A stretch of DNA of 32,632 nucleotides, taken from contig JAHBMJ010001410.1 in assembly GCA_018398765.1 (NCBI GenBank), positions 1-32,632 on the forward strand. Direction: 5' to 3'. Both the position numbers and the translations under genes were made by a program. Position 1 is the first letter of the stretch, and each line of letters starts with the position of its first letter. Source of the DNA: Chromera velia. Taxonomy: Eukaryota; Sar; Chromeraceae. Below, piece after piece: positions 22,131 through 32,632 of this stretch. Under the pieces are notes generated by a model that was not told the DNA's origin, made no database searches, and saw only the letters and a program-made list of their open reading frames with translations.

Positions 22131-23499
22131 ATGCAAAGCTTCGCAGTGCCGTTTCGTTCAGCTACTGGTTGTGGATTCAGGGAGACGCCAGCCGCACTAT
22201 CACGGACGGTCCGGAACTGGCGGGGTCCCATCGTCTCCACGTAAGTTTTTGATTTTTTCCGTCTGATGAATCTCGCCGACCGTCCCTGGTCTGACCGATA
22301 TTCCACCTTGGGCCCCTCTCTGGCTCCTTGCACTCTCTGCTACGTCCCCTGTCTATTCGTCTCGGCTTCACATTCATGCATCCATTGCTCGGAGGGGCAC
22401 TCCTAGTCCTGATGCCCAGTGATTTCTTGCAGTCCTTCGAGCAAAAATCTCTTGTGGGGACAGCATGCTCTCCTTTTTTCTCTCTTCCCTCCTGCAACCC
22501 TCAGAGCTTCTCTCTCTGCCTCAGCCGGGCAGGGCTTCTCTCGTTGACCTTTGCCTGTCTTTTCGTACTTGAAGAGACAGAGAGGAGTGAAGCTGGGGCA
22601 GCGGGTTGAGGGAAAGTCTGTGCGTCTGTTTGTCCGGAGCTTGTTTTCTGCTGCTGTAATTTTCCAACGCAACTCTTATTCACGGCGACGCATTTTTTCC
22701 CCCTTTGTCTCGCTCGCGTCGATTTGCAGCCTCTCCTTCTGTCTCCCCACCTCTTCGCCACCCTATCGAAGCTTCTCTTCAGCTCCCTCTGGGGTGGAAA
22801 GCTTTGACATTTTTCAAAAAATCAAGGACAGCAGCGACGGAGACGAGCAGACAGGGGGACAGAAGGACAAAAAAAGAAAACCGTCAGACAAGGTTGGTAA
22901 ACAAATTGCCGCAGCACCTGTCCCTCCCTGTTCGTTTGCCTGCCCCCCTCATGGTCTTTATTTCTACCTCTCTTTCATCCACCCTTGCACTTTCCTGGCT
23001 CTGCCTTCCTGCCTCTCCCTCTGCGCGTCAGTGAGAAGAAAGGAATGCACGTCTTGCCGGTGTCTTCATCCCTGGTTCTCCATGTTTGTGTGTCTGTGCG
23101 TGGGGGGGGGGAAGGGGAGGGGCGTGGGCGACGTGCGAGTGTATGTGTGTGTGCGTGTGCAACTCTGTGTGCCTGTGTAGGTCTGCCTGAAAACCGATTG
23201 TGTCTCTTTGTTTCTCCACCTCCCCTCCTCATTCTTTCCCTCTCGGCCGATCATTCCGTCTGTTTCTCTCTTCCACTCCCCCCCCCGTCTCTCTTCTGCG
23301 TGTGTATGCGTTTGCGATCGTAGGAGCGTGCCTCTGCGCGCGCAATATATGTGTGTATACATGTGTTAGTGTGTGCATACGAACGTATATATCGGGCATG
23401 TTTGCACCGCTCTGTGCATGTTTGTGTGTGTGTGTGTGTGCGTGTGTTTGTGTGTGTGCGTGCGTGCGTGTGTGTGTGTGTGTGTGTATGTGTGCGTGC

Positions 23500-23530
<31 letters not shown>

Positions 23531-24374
23531 TGCGCGTGCGTGGATATGTCCTCACAGGTCCTCCGACTCGTTGACGAGATCATGAACCTGACTCTGATTG
23601 AGGCTGCAGATCTGTGCGATCTTTGTCAGGTCTGCCGTTTCACCTTTCTATGTGTGTCTCCTTTCATCTGTGTGAAATCAACGTAAGCGCACAAACACAC
23701 GAGTGCGCGCTCGACAAAGAAAAGCGAAACTGTCTCTCCCGTTTGAGCGCGCGTGTGTGTCTGCGTGCCACACGGGAGCCTTAATTGGTCTGCGTTATCG
23801 CCGCTCTTTCCCCACTCGCTGACTCATTGGGTCCTTCGTCCCTCTCGTCTCTTCTCGTGCTTTGTGAGACTTCTCAGGAAAAGCTTGCGGAGCGGTCTGG
23901 TGGTCAGTACGGCTGCCTTTTTTTTTCTTCCCTTGCATTTGGCTTTCTGCGTCCCACTTTGTATTCTGTGTCGCCCTTTGCTTCGTCCTGTGCGTTCCGC
24001 TCTTTTTTTCTCGCTTTCTCGTCTCTTCCTCTTCCTTTCTCTCTTTCTCTCGAAAGCTTTTCTGTCGCCCTCTCTTCTCTTTTTGTCTCCTCGTCTTTCT
24101 CTCTCCTTCCGGTTTTCCTCCTGTTTTTTCTTTTCCTCTCGAGATCGGAAACATTCTTTGCACACAAGGGGGGACATTGTGCAAAGATCCACGCTGACCT
24201 GTAGCGATACCCCCAAGCTTCTTGACTCTTGCTGGCAGGGCCCAATTTTTCGGGTGCGGCTGCGGCTGGAAGAACGCCTTTCCCGCACCCATCTGGAATG
24301 TTTGCTGGTGTGTTTGGACGTCCACTGATTGATGGACAGTAATGAACCATATGCTTCTCTTTTGCTACTCACTG

Positions 24375-24468
<94 letters not shown>

Positions 24469-24481
24469 AAGTAATAAACAA

Positions 24482-24516
<35 letters not shown>

Positions 24517-24716
24517 AAGAAAGAAAGAAACATACACAACACACACATACACACACACACGCACACGCACAGAGAGAGAGAGAGAGAGACGCACAGACAC
24601 TCACACACTGAGACATGTATACGCAGACACACATACATACGCCCAAACGCTCACACACAGAGAGAAAGAGAAAGAGACAGGAAGACAGACAGACAGACAG
24701 ACACACACGCAGACAC

Positions 24717-24762
<46 letters not shown>

Positions 24763-27518
24763 ACACACACACACNCCCCGAAACACACACAGAAAGACAC
24801 GCACAGACAGTCACACACTGAGACATGTTCACACATACAAACACACATACGCCGTGCGCTTCGCCACGTGTTGCCTGTTTTGGGCTTAAAAGAAGAATTT
24901 TTGATCTCCGCATTCAGCATACGGAAATCGTCTTTCAAATTCTCGGCTCGCGTATCTGTGCCTCCACGACTTTGTGATAGCCTGGCTGAATCCCTAACAG
25001 TAGTGCCATCATCTTTTCTGTCATCATGCAGGTGCTGGGGCCGCGGGGGTTCCCGGGATGATGCCCCCGATGGCGATGATGCCTCCCATGATGGGGGGCA
25101 TGGGTGGAATGCCCATGATGGGAGCGCAGCAGATGGCAGCACCGCAAGCTGCAGCACAACAGACAGGGTCAGCCTGCGTGCTCACTGCAGGAAGAGCCTC
25201 GTTTTTTCGCTCTTTCGGCGCTTGGCGAGCCCGCGCGCGTGTGCGCGTATCTGTGTAAAAGTAAAAGTGTGTGAGAGAGGACAGCATGGGTCTCGAATTT
25301 CGGACAAAAAGTCGACTTCTGTATCTGCGTGAAAACCTTTCCTCCATTCTCATTGCTTCTATGGCGACCTCAATCCGTGAGCATGCAGCAGCGCGCCTTC
25401 AGGAGAGGCAGCAGCACCGGGCGATGGGAGCACAGCCGAGGGAGAGGGAGAGGGAGGAGCAGAAGAAAAAGGGGGACGTCAGTCGTCTCTCCAGCCCTGT
25501 CGCTCATACGTGCCCACGCTTTCGCCTCCAATTGTTCATCCTTTCCCCCACATTGTTTGTCTTTCTGTCTGCCTGCCTCTCTGCTTGTAAAGAAAAGAAA
25601 AAGGAAAGAAACGACGATACAACCTGTCTCACGGACTGTCCCCCGCCCCCATTCCACCCTCTGATTTGACGGTGCCTGCTTGTCTTTTTGTTTGGTCTAT
25701 GGTTTTGGTTTTGGGTTTCTTTTCTTCTCTTCTCTTTCTACCATTTCTTTTGTTGTCTTGTGGAAGTGAGAAGTAGCGTGTGACGTCAAGGGATCATGTG
25801 AAATCTCATTTTCAGTCTGTCTCCCTCGGGCCCCCTTCCGCCTGTCTGATTTTCGGTGCATTCTTTGACTGTCGAACTGTTTTTGTCTTGTTTTGTTTTG
25901 TTTCAAAAGGAAAGAGAAAGGAAGAAAGAAGAAAAGAAGAAGCCATGTGTCCGTCTGTCTGTAGCTCTCTCTCGCTCGCTCGTTTGTTTTTCTTCCTCTC
26001 AGTCTCCGTCTCTGTCTCTCTCCATACACACACTCGCAGACACACACCCACACACACACATGTGTGTGTGTGTGTGTGTATGTATAATTCTGCAGTTCCG
26101 ACTGACTCCCTTTTTCAGTCTACTCTATTTTCCTTTCCCAGATGAAATCAGAGTCTCGATCTCAGGAACGTCCTCTTCCTCCGTGCCCCTCCTGGCAAGA
26201 GTGCCAGTCTGTTCGCAGCTGAGCATCCCTTTGTCTCTCCTTGCTGAAAAGAAACGGCAGGTACGAACATGAATGCTTCCTATTTACCACAACAAAACAA
26301 CAAAAGTTTTCTTTGTTGTCTACTCCTCTTCGTTTTTGTTTTCCTCTTTGCAGCAAAAGCGAAAGCAAAAGCGATCGTCTCGGTGAAGCTGGTCAAATTT
26401 GACCCGGCAAAGAAAATCGCCGTCAGTATCTTAGGAGACAGATTATCTCCGTCTGTGTCTGGTTATCTGTCCATTCCCTTTCTTTTGGGGGGACGACTTT
26501 TGCGGGAGACAGCTGTCCGTACGGAACTAAGAAAGAAGGAGTAGTCAGATTTGGTGTGTTTGTCTTTCTAGGAGCACCCCCCCAATAGCTTCTCAAACAG
26601 CATCCCACTTCGCGAAGTCCAAGACAAGGGACGGCAACAGAAAGCGATCGCGAACGAAGTGCGAAGTAGATTTCCTTACAGAGCGCGAGTTCTGACATTT
26701 GGTCAAAGAAATGGGAAGTCGACGGCGGAGAACGGAACCAAAAAGGAGTGTCGCACGCACATCGAGGCAAAGTGATCGCGTCTGCTTAAATGCCTGTGAA
26801 TGAATCTGTGGAAAAGTATCTGAAGGAGTAAGTGAGTGAGCGAGTAAGTGAGCGAGTGAGTGGGTGTATGGGGGTGTGCATTCATGAATCCTGAATTTCA
26901 ACTGCAGGGAAACAGGAAACAAACGGTGGAAGGGAGAGAAAAATGCATCATTTTTGTTTGCCTGCTTTTGTACTTACGTGCTTCCTACCATCCCACCGCT
27001 CTACGGAACCGTGCGCCTTCCTTTCTGCTTGTGCGTCTGCAGGTGATCAAGGAGGTGAGGGCATTAACGGCGTTGGGACTGAAAGAGGTTGGTGTGCGGC
27101 CTCTATGGTTGCATTATGAGGGTTTCTCACATCTTTCTTTTTCAAATTTTTCATTTTGATTTTCGGAGTGTCTTTCACGGTCTTGATTCAGTCATTCGAA
27201 TGTTTTGTTTTCTTTCTCGTCTTTGCCTTTGTCTCCTCGTGGAGTTCTGAGAAAGGAAGGAAGCAACAAAGACAGGACAAAGCGTCTAAGAAAGAAAAGA
27301 AAGAAAGAAAGAAAGGAAGAGAAAGAAAAAGAAAGAAAAAGAAAGAAAGAAAGAAAGAAAGAAAGAAAAAGAAAGAAAGAAAAAGAAAGAAAGAAAAAAA
27401 GAAAAGAAAAGAAAGAAAGAAAGAAAGGAAAGAAGGAAGGAAGAAAGGAAGAAAGGAAGGAAGGAAGCAGAAACGGAGAGCGGACGGACGGAAGAAAGAA
27501 AGAAACAAACAAACAAAC

Positions 27519-27549
<31 letters not shown>

Positions 27550-28085
27550 GAACGGAGTGAGGAAGAAAGGAAGGAAGGAAGGAAGGAAGCAAGCAACAAA
27601 GACAGGACAACGTGTCTAAGAAAGAAAAGCAAGAAAGACAGAAAGAAAGAAAGAAAAAGAAAGAAAAAAAGAAAGAAAGAAAGAAAGAAAGAAAGAACGG
27701 AGTGAGGAAGGAAGGAAGGAAGGAAGGAAGAAAGGAAGCAACAAAGACAGGACAACGTGTCTAAGAAAGAAAAAAAGAAAGAAAGAAAGAAAGAAAAAAA
27801 GAAAAGATAAAAAGAAAAGAGAAAGAAAAAAAGAAAAGATAAAAAGAAAAGCAAGAAAGAAAGAAAGAAAGAAAGGAAGGAAGGAAGCAAGGAAGGAAGA
27901 AAGAAAGACGAGCGGAAGGAAGGAAGGAAGGAAGGAAGGAAGGAGGGAAGGAAGGAAGGAAGGAAGGAAGAAAGAAAGAAAGAAGCAAAAACGGAGAGCG
28001 GACGGACGGAAGAAAGAAAGAAAGAAAGAACAGAGTGAGGAAGGAAGGAAGAAAGAAAGAAAGAAAGAAAAAGAAAGAAAGAAAG

Positions 28086-28116
<31 letters not shown>

Positions 28117-28810
28117 AAAACAGACGGACGGAAGAAAGAAAGAAAGAAAGAAAGAACAGAGTGAGGAAAGAAGAAAGAAAGAAAGAAAGAACAGAGTGAG
28201 GAAGGAAGGAAGAAAGAAAAAAAGAAAAAGAAAGAAAGAAAAAGAAAGAAAGAGAAAGAAAGAAAGAAAGAAAAACAGAAAAGAAAAAAAGAAAAGAAAA
28301 AAAAAAGAAAAGAAAAAAAGAAGAAAAGAAAAGAAAGAAAGAAAGGAAGGAAGGAAGGAAGGAAGGAAGCAAAAACGGAGAGCGGACGGACGGAAGAAAG
28401 AAATAAAGAACGGAGTGAGGAAGGAAGGAAGGAAGGAAGGAAGGAAGCAACAAAGACAGGACAACGTGTCTAAGAAAGAAAGAAAGAAAGAAAAAAAGAA
28501 AAAAAGAAAAGAGAAAGAAAAAAAGAAAAGATAAAAAGAAAAGCAAGAAAGAAAGAAAGAAAGAAAGGAAGAAAGAAAGGAAGCAAGGAAGGAAGGAAGA
28601 AAGAAAGACGAGCGGAAGGAAGGAAGGAACGAAGGAAGGAGGGAAGGAAGGAAGGAAGGAAGGAAGGAAGAAAGAAAGAAAGGAGAGAAGGAAGCAAAAA
28701 CGGAGAGCGGATGGACGGAAGAAAGAAAGAAAGAACAGAGTGAGGAAGGAAGGAAGGAAGGAAGGAAGCAACAAAGACAGGACAACGTGTCTAAGAAAGA
28801 AAAGCAAGAA

Positions 28811-28853
<43 letters not shown>

Positions 28854-28994
28854 AAGAAAGAAAGAGAAAGAAAGAGAAAGAAAGAAAGAAAGAGAAAGAA
28901 AGAAAGAAAAAGAAAGAAAGAAAAAGAAAGAAAGAAAGAAAGAAAGCAAGCAAGAAAAAGAAAGAAAGAAAAAGAAAGAAAGAAAGAAAGAAAG

Positions 28995-29025
<31 letters not shown>

Positions 29026-30049
29026 AAAAGAAAGAAAGAAAGAAAGAAAAAAAGAAAAGAAAAAAAGAAGAAAAGAAAAAAAAGAAGAAAAGAGAAGAAA
29101 AGAAAAGAAAAAAAAGAAAGAAAGAAAGAAAGAAAGAAAGGGAGGAAGGAAGGAAGAAAGAAACGAGTGAGGACGGAAGGAAGGAACAAAGACAGGACAA
29201 CGTGTCTAAGAAAGAAAAGCAAGCAAGAAAGAAAGAAAGAAAAAAAAGAAAAAAAGAAAGGAAGGAAGGAAGGAAGAAAGAAAGAGGAGCGAAAGGAAGG
29301 AAGGAAGGAAGAAAAGAAGGAGCAAGAAAACCCCCACCTGTATTAGGTCCTTTCTTCCGGGGTCCCTAGAAGGTTGTGCACGTTTTCGGCTGAGATCATT
29401 TCTTTCCATGGATTCTAAAAGGGGGGCCAACAGCTACTCAAATTTGTTCACCCTCTCCGTTCCTCGGAGGTGGGATTTCGAGAAGGAGTGCGATTTCGTT
29501 AAGAAAGAGAGTGTAAGGAAAAGAGAGAGAGAGAGAGAGAGAGTATACGTGTCTGCGCGTCTGTTCAGGCAAAAGATGTGGTGGAGGCGGCACCAAAAAC
29601 TATCAAGAGAGGTCAGTTAGATGGCAACAATGTTGGCAGGGAGTCAGGTTGGAGACAGGGATCGAGGCAGGGCCGTGCAGTCTGGTTCAGTCGTAGCCAT
29701 CTCTTTCTTTCCTTTAAGTAATCCCTCCACCTCTTTTTCTTTCGCCATTTTTTCTGTCGTTTGCTGTCTTCTCTTTTTTCCCTGCTCTCTGCAGCGCTGC
29801 CATCTTCCTGTCTCCACATCTCCTTCGTCAACTCTTCTTGGTTTGGTTTGGCTCTCCCCTGTTCCTCCGTAGCCCGTTTTTCATTCTCAGCACCTCCCCT
29901 GCCTTCTCGCCGAGACCTTCTTTCCCTTCCCCACTGCCTTTCTGTTTCCCCGGCTTGCTCACGAATTCTCTTCAGGTGTCCCTACCGAGGAGGCTGAGGC
30001 GATGAAAACGAAACTCGAGGCTGCGGGCTGTGAGGTCGCTCTAGAGTGA
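22131..30049 (+). CDS. Mitochondrial large-subunit ribosomal protein bL12m, 10 exons, about 274 aa
   Basis: Exons: 22131-22240, 22730-22892, 23558-23629, 23878-23902, 25032-25167, 25389-25477, 26354-26421, 27043-27087, 29569-29611, 29976-30049; all phases match (825 nt). Residues 1-60 are rich in Arg, Ser and Ala with a likely processing site near [10 protein letters not shown], a mitochondrial presequence. Residues 92-123 ([20 protein letters not shown], then EKLAERSG) are the dimerisation and L10-binding domain. Residues 125-198 are a Met/Gly/Pro then Gly/Glu hinge. Residues 205-274 are the C-terminal factor-binding domain, with [34 protein letters not shown] and [20 protein letters not shown]. 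The stalk protein recruits translation factors. It is longer than animal bL12m because of the presequence and hinge. A plastid location is less likely but not excluded. Confidence 0.88.
23405..23550 (+). repeat. TG repeat just upstream of bL12m exon 3
   Basis: Interrupted TG/CG dinucleotides run to within about 15 bp of the acceptor at 23557. Confidence 0.9.
24375..24850 (+). repeat. CA and GA compound repeat in bL12m intron 4, with an N at 24775
   Basis: CA runs (24374-24440, 24719-24774), GA and GAAA runs, and two similar blocks containing TCACACACTGAGACATGT (about 24600-24617 and 24810-24827). The N at 24775 sits at the end of a pure CA run, so true length is unknown. Confidence 0.9.
27250..29330 (+). 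repeat. 2-kb GAAA/GGAA purine tract with higher-order units, inside bL12m intron 8
   Basis: Almost all bases on the plus strand are A or G. A non-microsatellite motif, AACAAAGACAGGACAACGTG followed by TCTAAGAAAG, recurs at about 27265, 27595, 27740, 28449, 28770 and 29185. A second, AACGGAGAGCGGACGGACGG or a one-base variant, recurs at about 27472, 27989, 28374 and 28698; GGAGTGAGG or AGAGTGAGG also recurs. The block from 27738 to about 28010 reappears from 28447 to about 28720, a duplication with about 709-bp period. Open frames of hundreds of codons on both strands (poly Lys/Glu/Arg or Phe/Leu/Ser) are artefacts. Confidence 0.92.
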
Positions 30050-30854
30050 TGAGTTGATCCATGGGTCATCAATCAATGTCTTGAAAACAGGGCTGTTTTT
30101 TTTTTAGTGGAAGAGCGAGCTAATTACCGATTAACCGGTAAAAATCGGCAGAGTGGCTTACGACCGGTATAGATTTCGGCAAACTAAAATTCATTAGATT
30201 CTACTGACGCACAAGGTCTAATTCAAAATTACAAAAATTTCTATATGTATGTATCATAGCATAGCATTGATCCAGCGTTCGGCGGCAACGCACGAGGCAG
30301 TTCGGTTCTTTATAACAACAGTTAATTCACTTTGATTTATACTATAGAAAAAAATAGGAATAGCATTAATTTAACTAGTAATTCAAGTAACTTCAAAGCT
30401 ATATTAATATATGGAAATATATGGAAAAAGTTAACTAGAGAAAGAGATTTTGCACTACACTGCGGCTACAGATCTTACGTTAAATTCCACTAAATTCTCC
30501 AAAAGTGAACTTAATTCCAAAGAGTCCAAGCATTTGAATTAATTTAACTTAACATTAATTCCATTAACTAGGATTAGGATTAGGATTTATATTGTGGGTT
30601 TGTCCCGAGGTCCACTGCCGGGGGACGGCTTGCACCGACGCAGTACCGTTAAATCTGACTAGTAACTTCTTATATGTTATTTCAGCTGTCATTGCAGCGT
30701 ATTTGGCCCGGTTTTCTAAGGATAGCTGTCAATAGCGCGTATAGCAATAGCTGCAGTGAAACATAATGATCATCAATTATTATAATCTTATAGACTTACA
30801 CTGGCAAAACAACGTAATTTCTTTATATGATCACCTACTAAGTTACTAACAACC
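30050..30854. other. AT-rich spacer downstream of bL12m
   Basis: About 800 bp with no recognised gene. It holds one dispersed repeat copy (30274-30337), paired ATATGGAAA units near 30410-30428 and a short TTAGGA triplet run at 30568-30586. Composition resembles the 15.7-18 kb spacer. Confidence 0.6.
30274..30337 (+). repeat. Dispersed 60-bp repeat, copy 2
   Basis: Matches 17350-17409 in the same orientation, with a few substitutions and a small insertion in the TTATAAC/AGTTAATTC part. The copies are 13 kb apart in separate AT-rich spacers, consistent with a repeat family terminus. Confidence 0.9.
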
Positions 30855-32206
30855 TTATAATTTATCATATATGAATATTCCACTTGCAACATAGTCTGTG
30901 CTGGCCTTGAGCCGAACCCAGTAAGCCGCGAACTCTAATGGAAATGCAATCCTCCTCTCCTGCCCGTCACGCACTTCCAGTTCTCGGTGAAATAACACCC
31001 ACAGTCCCTCACCGTCAATATCCACCTCTACGTGGAAATCCACTGCCGCCGCTCCAGCCGACTTATGCAAAGAGAGTATCAAGTGCTTCTCGGCATATCC
31101 CGTCATCAAATACGGGTCCGACGGTGTGTCCGCAGTCACCTGACTGGAATTCCAGACCCCCCCCACGCCAGAGGGTGCCCCCAGATCCCAGAGGTCATCC
31201 AACACGCCCACCCACAATCCGGCGCCCGTCCCTCCTCTTTCTCGGACAATGTGCTCTGTTTCCCCTCCGGTTTTCGAAGTCACCCCTGCAAGTACGAGGA
31301 GGCCCCTAAAAGAACAAAAGTCGTATATGTGAAAATCATGGGATGCAACAGGACGGATCTTCCTGATGCCCCCTGCGTTCTTTGCGGGCAGCTCAAAGAA
31401 GGTCCCAAAAACGTTCACCAAATCGCGCTCCGTCACAACCTCTCTAGCAACGCGAAAGGGAGGAAGCCCTAACACCATTTCCATGGATGTGGAAACCGGT
31501 CCCGTAGAGTCTCTTCCTGCTTTAGGAAAGCGCAGTCTGCCCATTGGACTCTTGAAAAAAGGACTAGCGTCATCCCATCCGACTCCAACAGACAACTCTG
31601 GGCCCTTCACTCGATCAAAGAAGGAGAGTAACGCTTCTTTACCTCCACGTTCTGGTCCTGGAGTTTCTCCGATCACCCCACCGTTTTCATTCTCAGACTG
31701 TTCAACTAATTCCAAAGAGCCCACTGAAAGAGGACCAGAATCTATCGCCACACGCAAATGCAAAAGCCGGAAGCTCTCCGCAGCAACTCCCGAACTTGAG
31801 ACGACGAAAGAACCAAACTCAAGCCGACCCCACTCATCAGCTCTCAACAACCCCCCACTAAAACTTTCACTCTCCCACATTGCCAGACCTTGGAACTTAC
31901 TCTGATTCCTACTGCCAATGAAAGACTTCTGCATCCGCCTGTCTACCTGTCGGTAGTCAAACAAAGCAGTGACTTTCCCTTCCTCACGCACAGGCACAGA
32001 AGCACACACCGACTCAAGGCTTCTCAATCTAATCCACGCTCCCCATTCCGACACAGGCCTCCATGTGTATCCCCTTGGAGGTCCCTCTCCCCCAAGGGAC
32101 TGCACAGGGACGTGTAACACCCTGGAGGTCTTCCACACCCCGTCTCCTTTCCTGTCGACTTCCAATGCAAAAGCCCCGCTCCCCCTACCACCCTCCACCA
32201 AAATGT
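30855..32206 (-). CDS. Unrecognised protein, 5'-truncated at an assembly gap, at least 450 codons
   Basis: A long open frame runs on the minus strand from the single N at 32207 to TAA at 30855-30857 with no intron needed. The first possible ATG is well inside, so the N-terminus lies beyond the gap. No signal peptide or membrane segment is visible. The first half is rich in Gly, Ser and Val. The C-terminal 150 residues have a beta-strand rhythm with blocks IYDFCSFRGLLVLAGV, LWVGVLDDLWDLGAPSGVGG, PSDPYLMTGYAEKHLILSLH, VEVDIDGEGLWVLFHRELEV and AAYWVRLKASTDYVASGIFI. From memory this C-terminal pattern resembles uncharacterised proteins of bacteria such as planctomycetes, which I could not check. 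Coding use is steady across the frame, supporting a real gene. Function unknown. Confidence 0.72.
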
Positions 32207-32207
32207 N

Positions 32208-32632
32208 AACTCTAATGGAAATGCAATCCTCCTCTCCTGCCCGTCACGCACTTCCAGTTCTCGGTGAAATAACACCCACAGTCCCTCACCGTCAATATCC
32301 ACCTCTACGTGGAAATCCACTGCCGCCGCTCCAGCCGACTTATGCAAAGAGAGTATCAAGTGCTTCTCGGCATATCCCGTCATCAAATACGGGTCCGACG
32401 GTGTGTCCGCAGTCACCTGACTGGAATTCCAGACCCCCCCCACGCCAGAGGGTGCCCCCAGATCCCAGAGGTCATCCAACACGCCCACCCACAATCCGGC
32501 GCCCGTCCCTCCTCTTTCTCGGACAATGTGCTCTGTTTCCCCTCCGGTTTTCGAAGTCACCCCTGCAAGTACGAGGAGGCCCCTAAAAGAACAAAAGTCG
32601 TATATGTGAAAATCATGGGATGCAACAGGACG
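32208..32632. repeat. 425-bp exact duplicate of 30931-31355
   Basis: The bases after the N at 32207 match 30931-31355 base for base as far as I can follow, in the same orientation and without indels, to the end of the window. On the minus strand it encodes a second partial copy of the C-terminal blocks of the neighbouring unknown protein. The join through N would give a chimeric frame that I do not treat as a gene. Either two contigs overlapping by this stretch were joined with a one-base gap, or there is a very recent tandem duplication. Confidence 0.92.

Noticed and set aside
21908-22240. 111-codon frame from ATG 21908 as first exon of bL12m
   Set aside because: It reaches the same GTAAGT donor in phase 0, which is incompatible with the 22730 acceptor; ATG 22131 is in phase and gives a presequence-like start.
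26142-26259. Possible extra bL12m exon between a CCCAG acceptor and a GTACGA donor
   Set aside because: Its phases do not join exon 6 (phase 1) to exon 7, while direct splicing 25477 to 26354 is in phase and gives the expected C-terminal domain start.
27616-29200. Open frames of over 400 codons on the minus strand across the purine array
   Set aside because: They translate as endless Phe/Leu/Ser from (CTTT)n repeats; several frames on both strands are open at once, so absence of stops is compositional.
30568-30586. TTAGGA run resembling telomere repeats
   Set aside because: Only three units inside AT-rich spacer; too short, and not at a sequence end.

Overview
The window is nuclear DNA of an intron-rich eukaryote. 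No prokaryotic operon structure, rRNA or tRNA is visible. The protein genes are broken into many short exons that I could join by GT-AG junctions in consistent phase. Introns and spacers are loaded with TG, TC, GA and GAAA microsatellites. An ER oxidoreductin, a mitochondrial bL12 and a type II Golgi-type glycosyltransferase fit a protist or alga. The texture suggests an alveolate such as a chromerid (Chromera-like), but that is a weak inference. All gene models below were assembled by eye from splice signals, reading phase and family motifs; none is backed by transcripts.

Layout. 1-2599: spacer with an old imperfect inverted-repeat (foldback) element and a GC-rich stretch. 2600-15605 (+): a 26-exon gene predicted to encode about 1199 aa, namely an ER signal peptide, a complete ERO1 domain, a complete soluble fumarate-reductase flavoprotein domain (Osm1/Frd1 type) and a C-terminal cytochrome b5 domain. 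15606-18058: AT-rich spacer with a decayed chromodomain. 18059-21108 (-): two-exon type II membrane glycosyltransferase with a DXD motif. 21109-22130: spacer between divergent genes, holding a second foldback element with a sequencing gap at its centre. 22131-30049 (+): ten-exon gene for mitochondrial ribosomal protein bL12m, including a 25-nt exon and a 2.5-kb intron made almost wholly of purine repeats. 30050-30854: AT-rich spacer sharing a 60-bp repeat with 15606-18058. 30855-32206 (-): 5'-truncated unknown gene running into a one-N gap; 32208-32632 repeats 425 bp of that same gene and probably reflects assembly.

The main discovery candidate is the ERO1-fumarate reductase-cytochrome b5 fusion. 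ERO1 oxidises protein disulfide isomerase and leaves reduced FAD, which normally passes electrons to oxygen. In yeast, the separate soluble fumarate reductase Osm1 supports oxidative folding without oxygen by using fumarate as acceptor. Here both catalytic halves appear covalently joined in one secretory protein, with catalytic residues of both retained. The likely role is oxygen-independent disulfide formation in the ER coupled to fumarate reduction; the cytochrome b5 tail could be a further electron entry or exit. A second general observation is that 24 of the 35 donor sites I modelled carry C at intron position +3 (GTCNGT), where a purine is usual.
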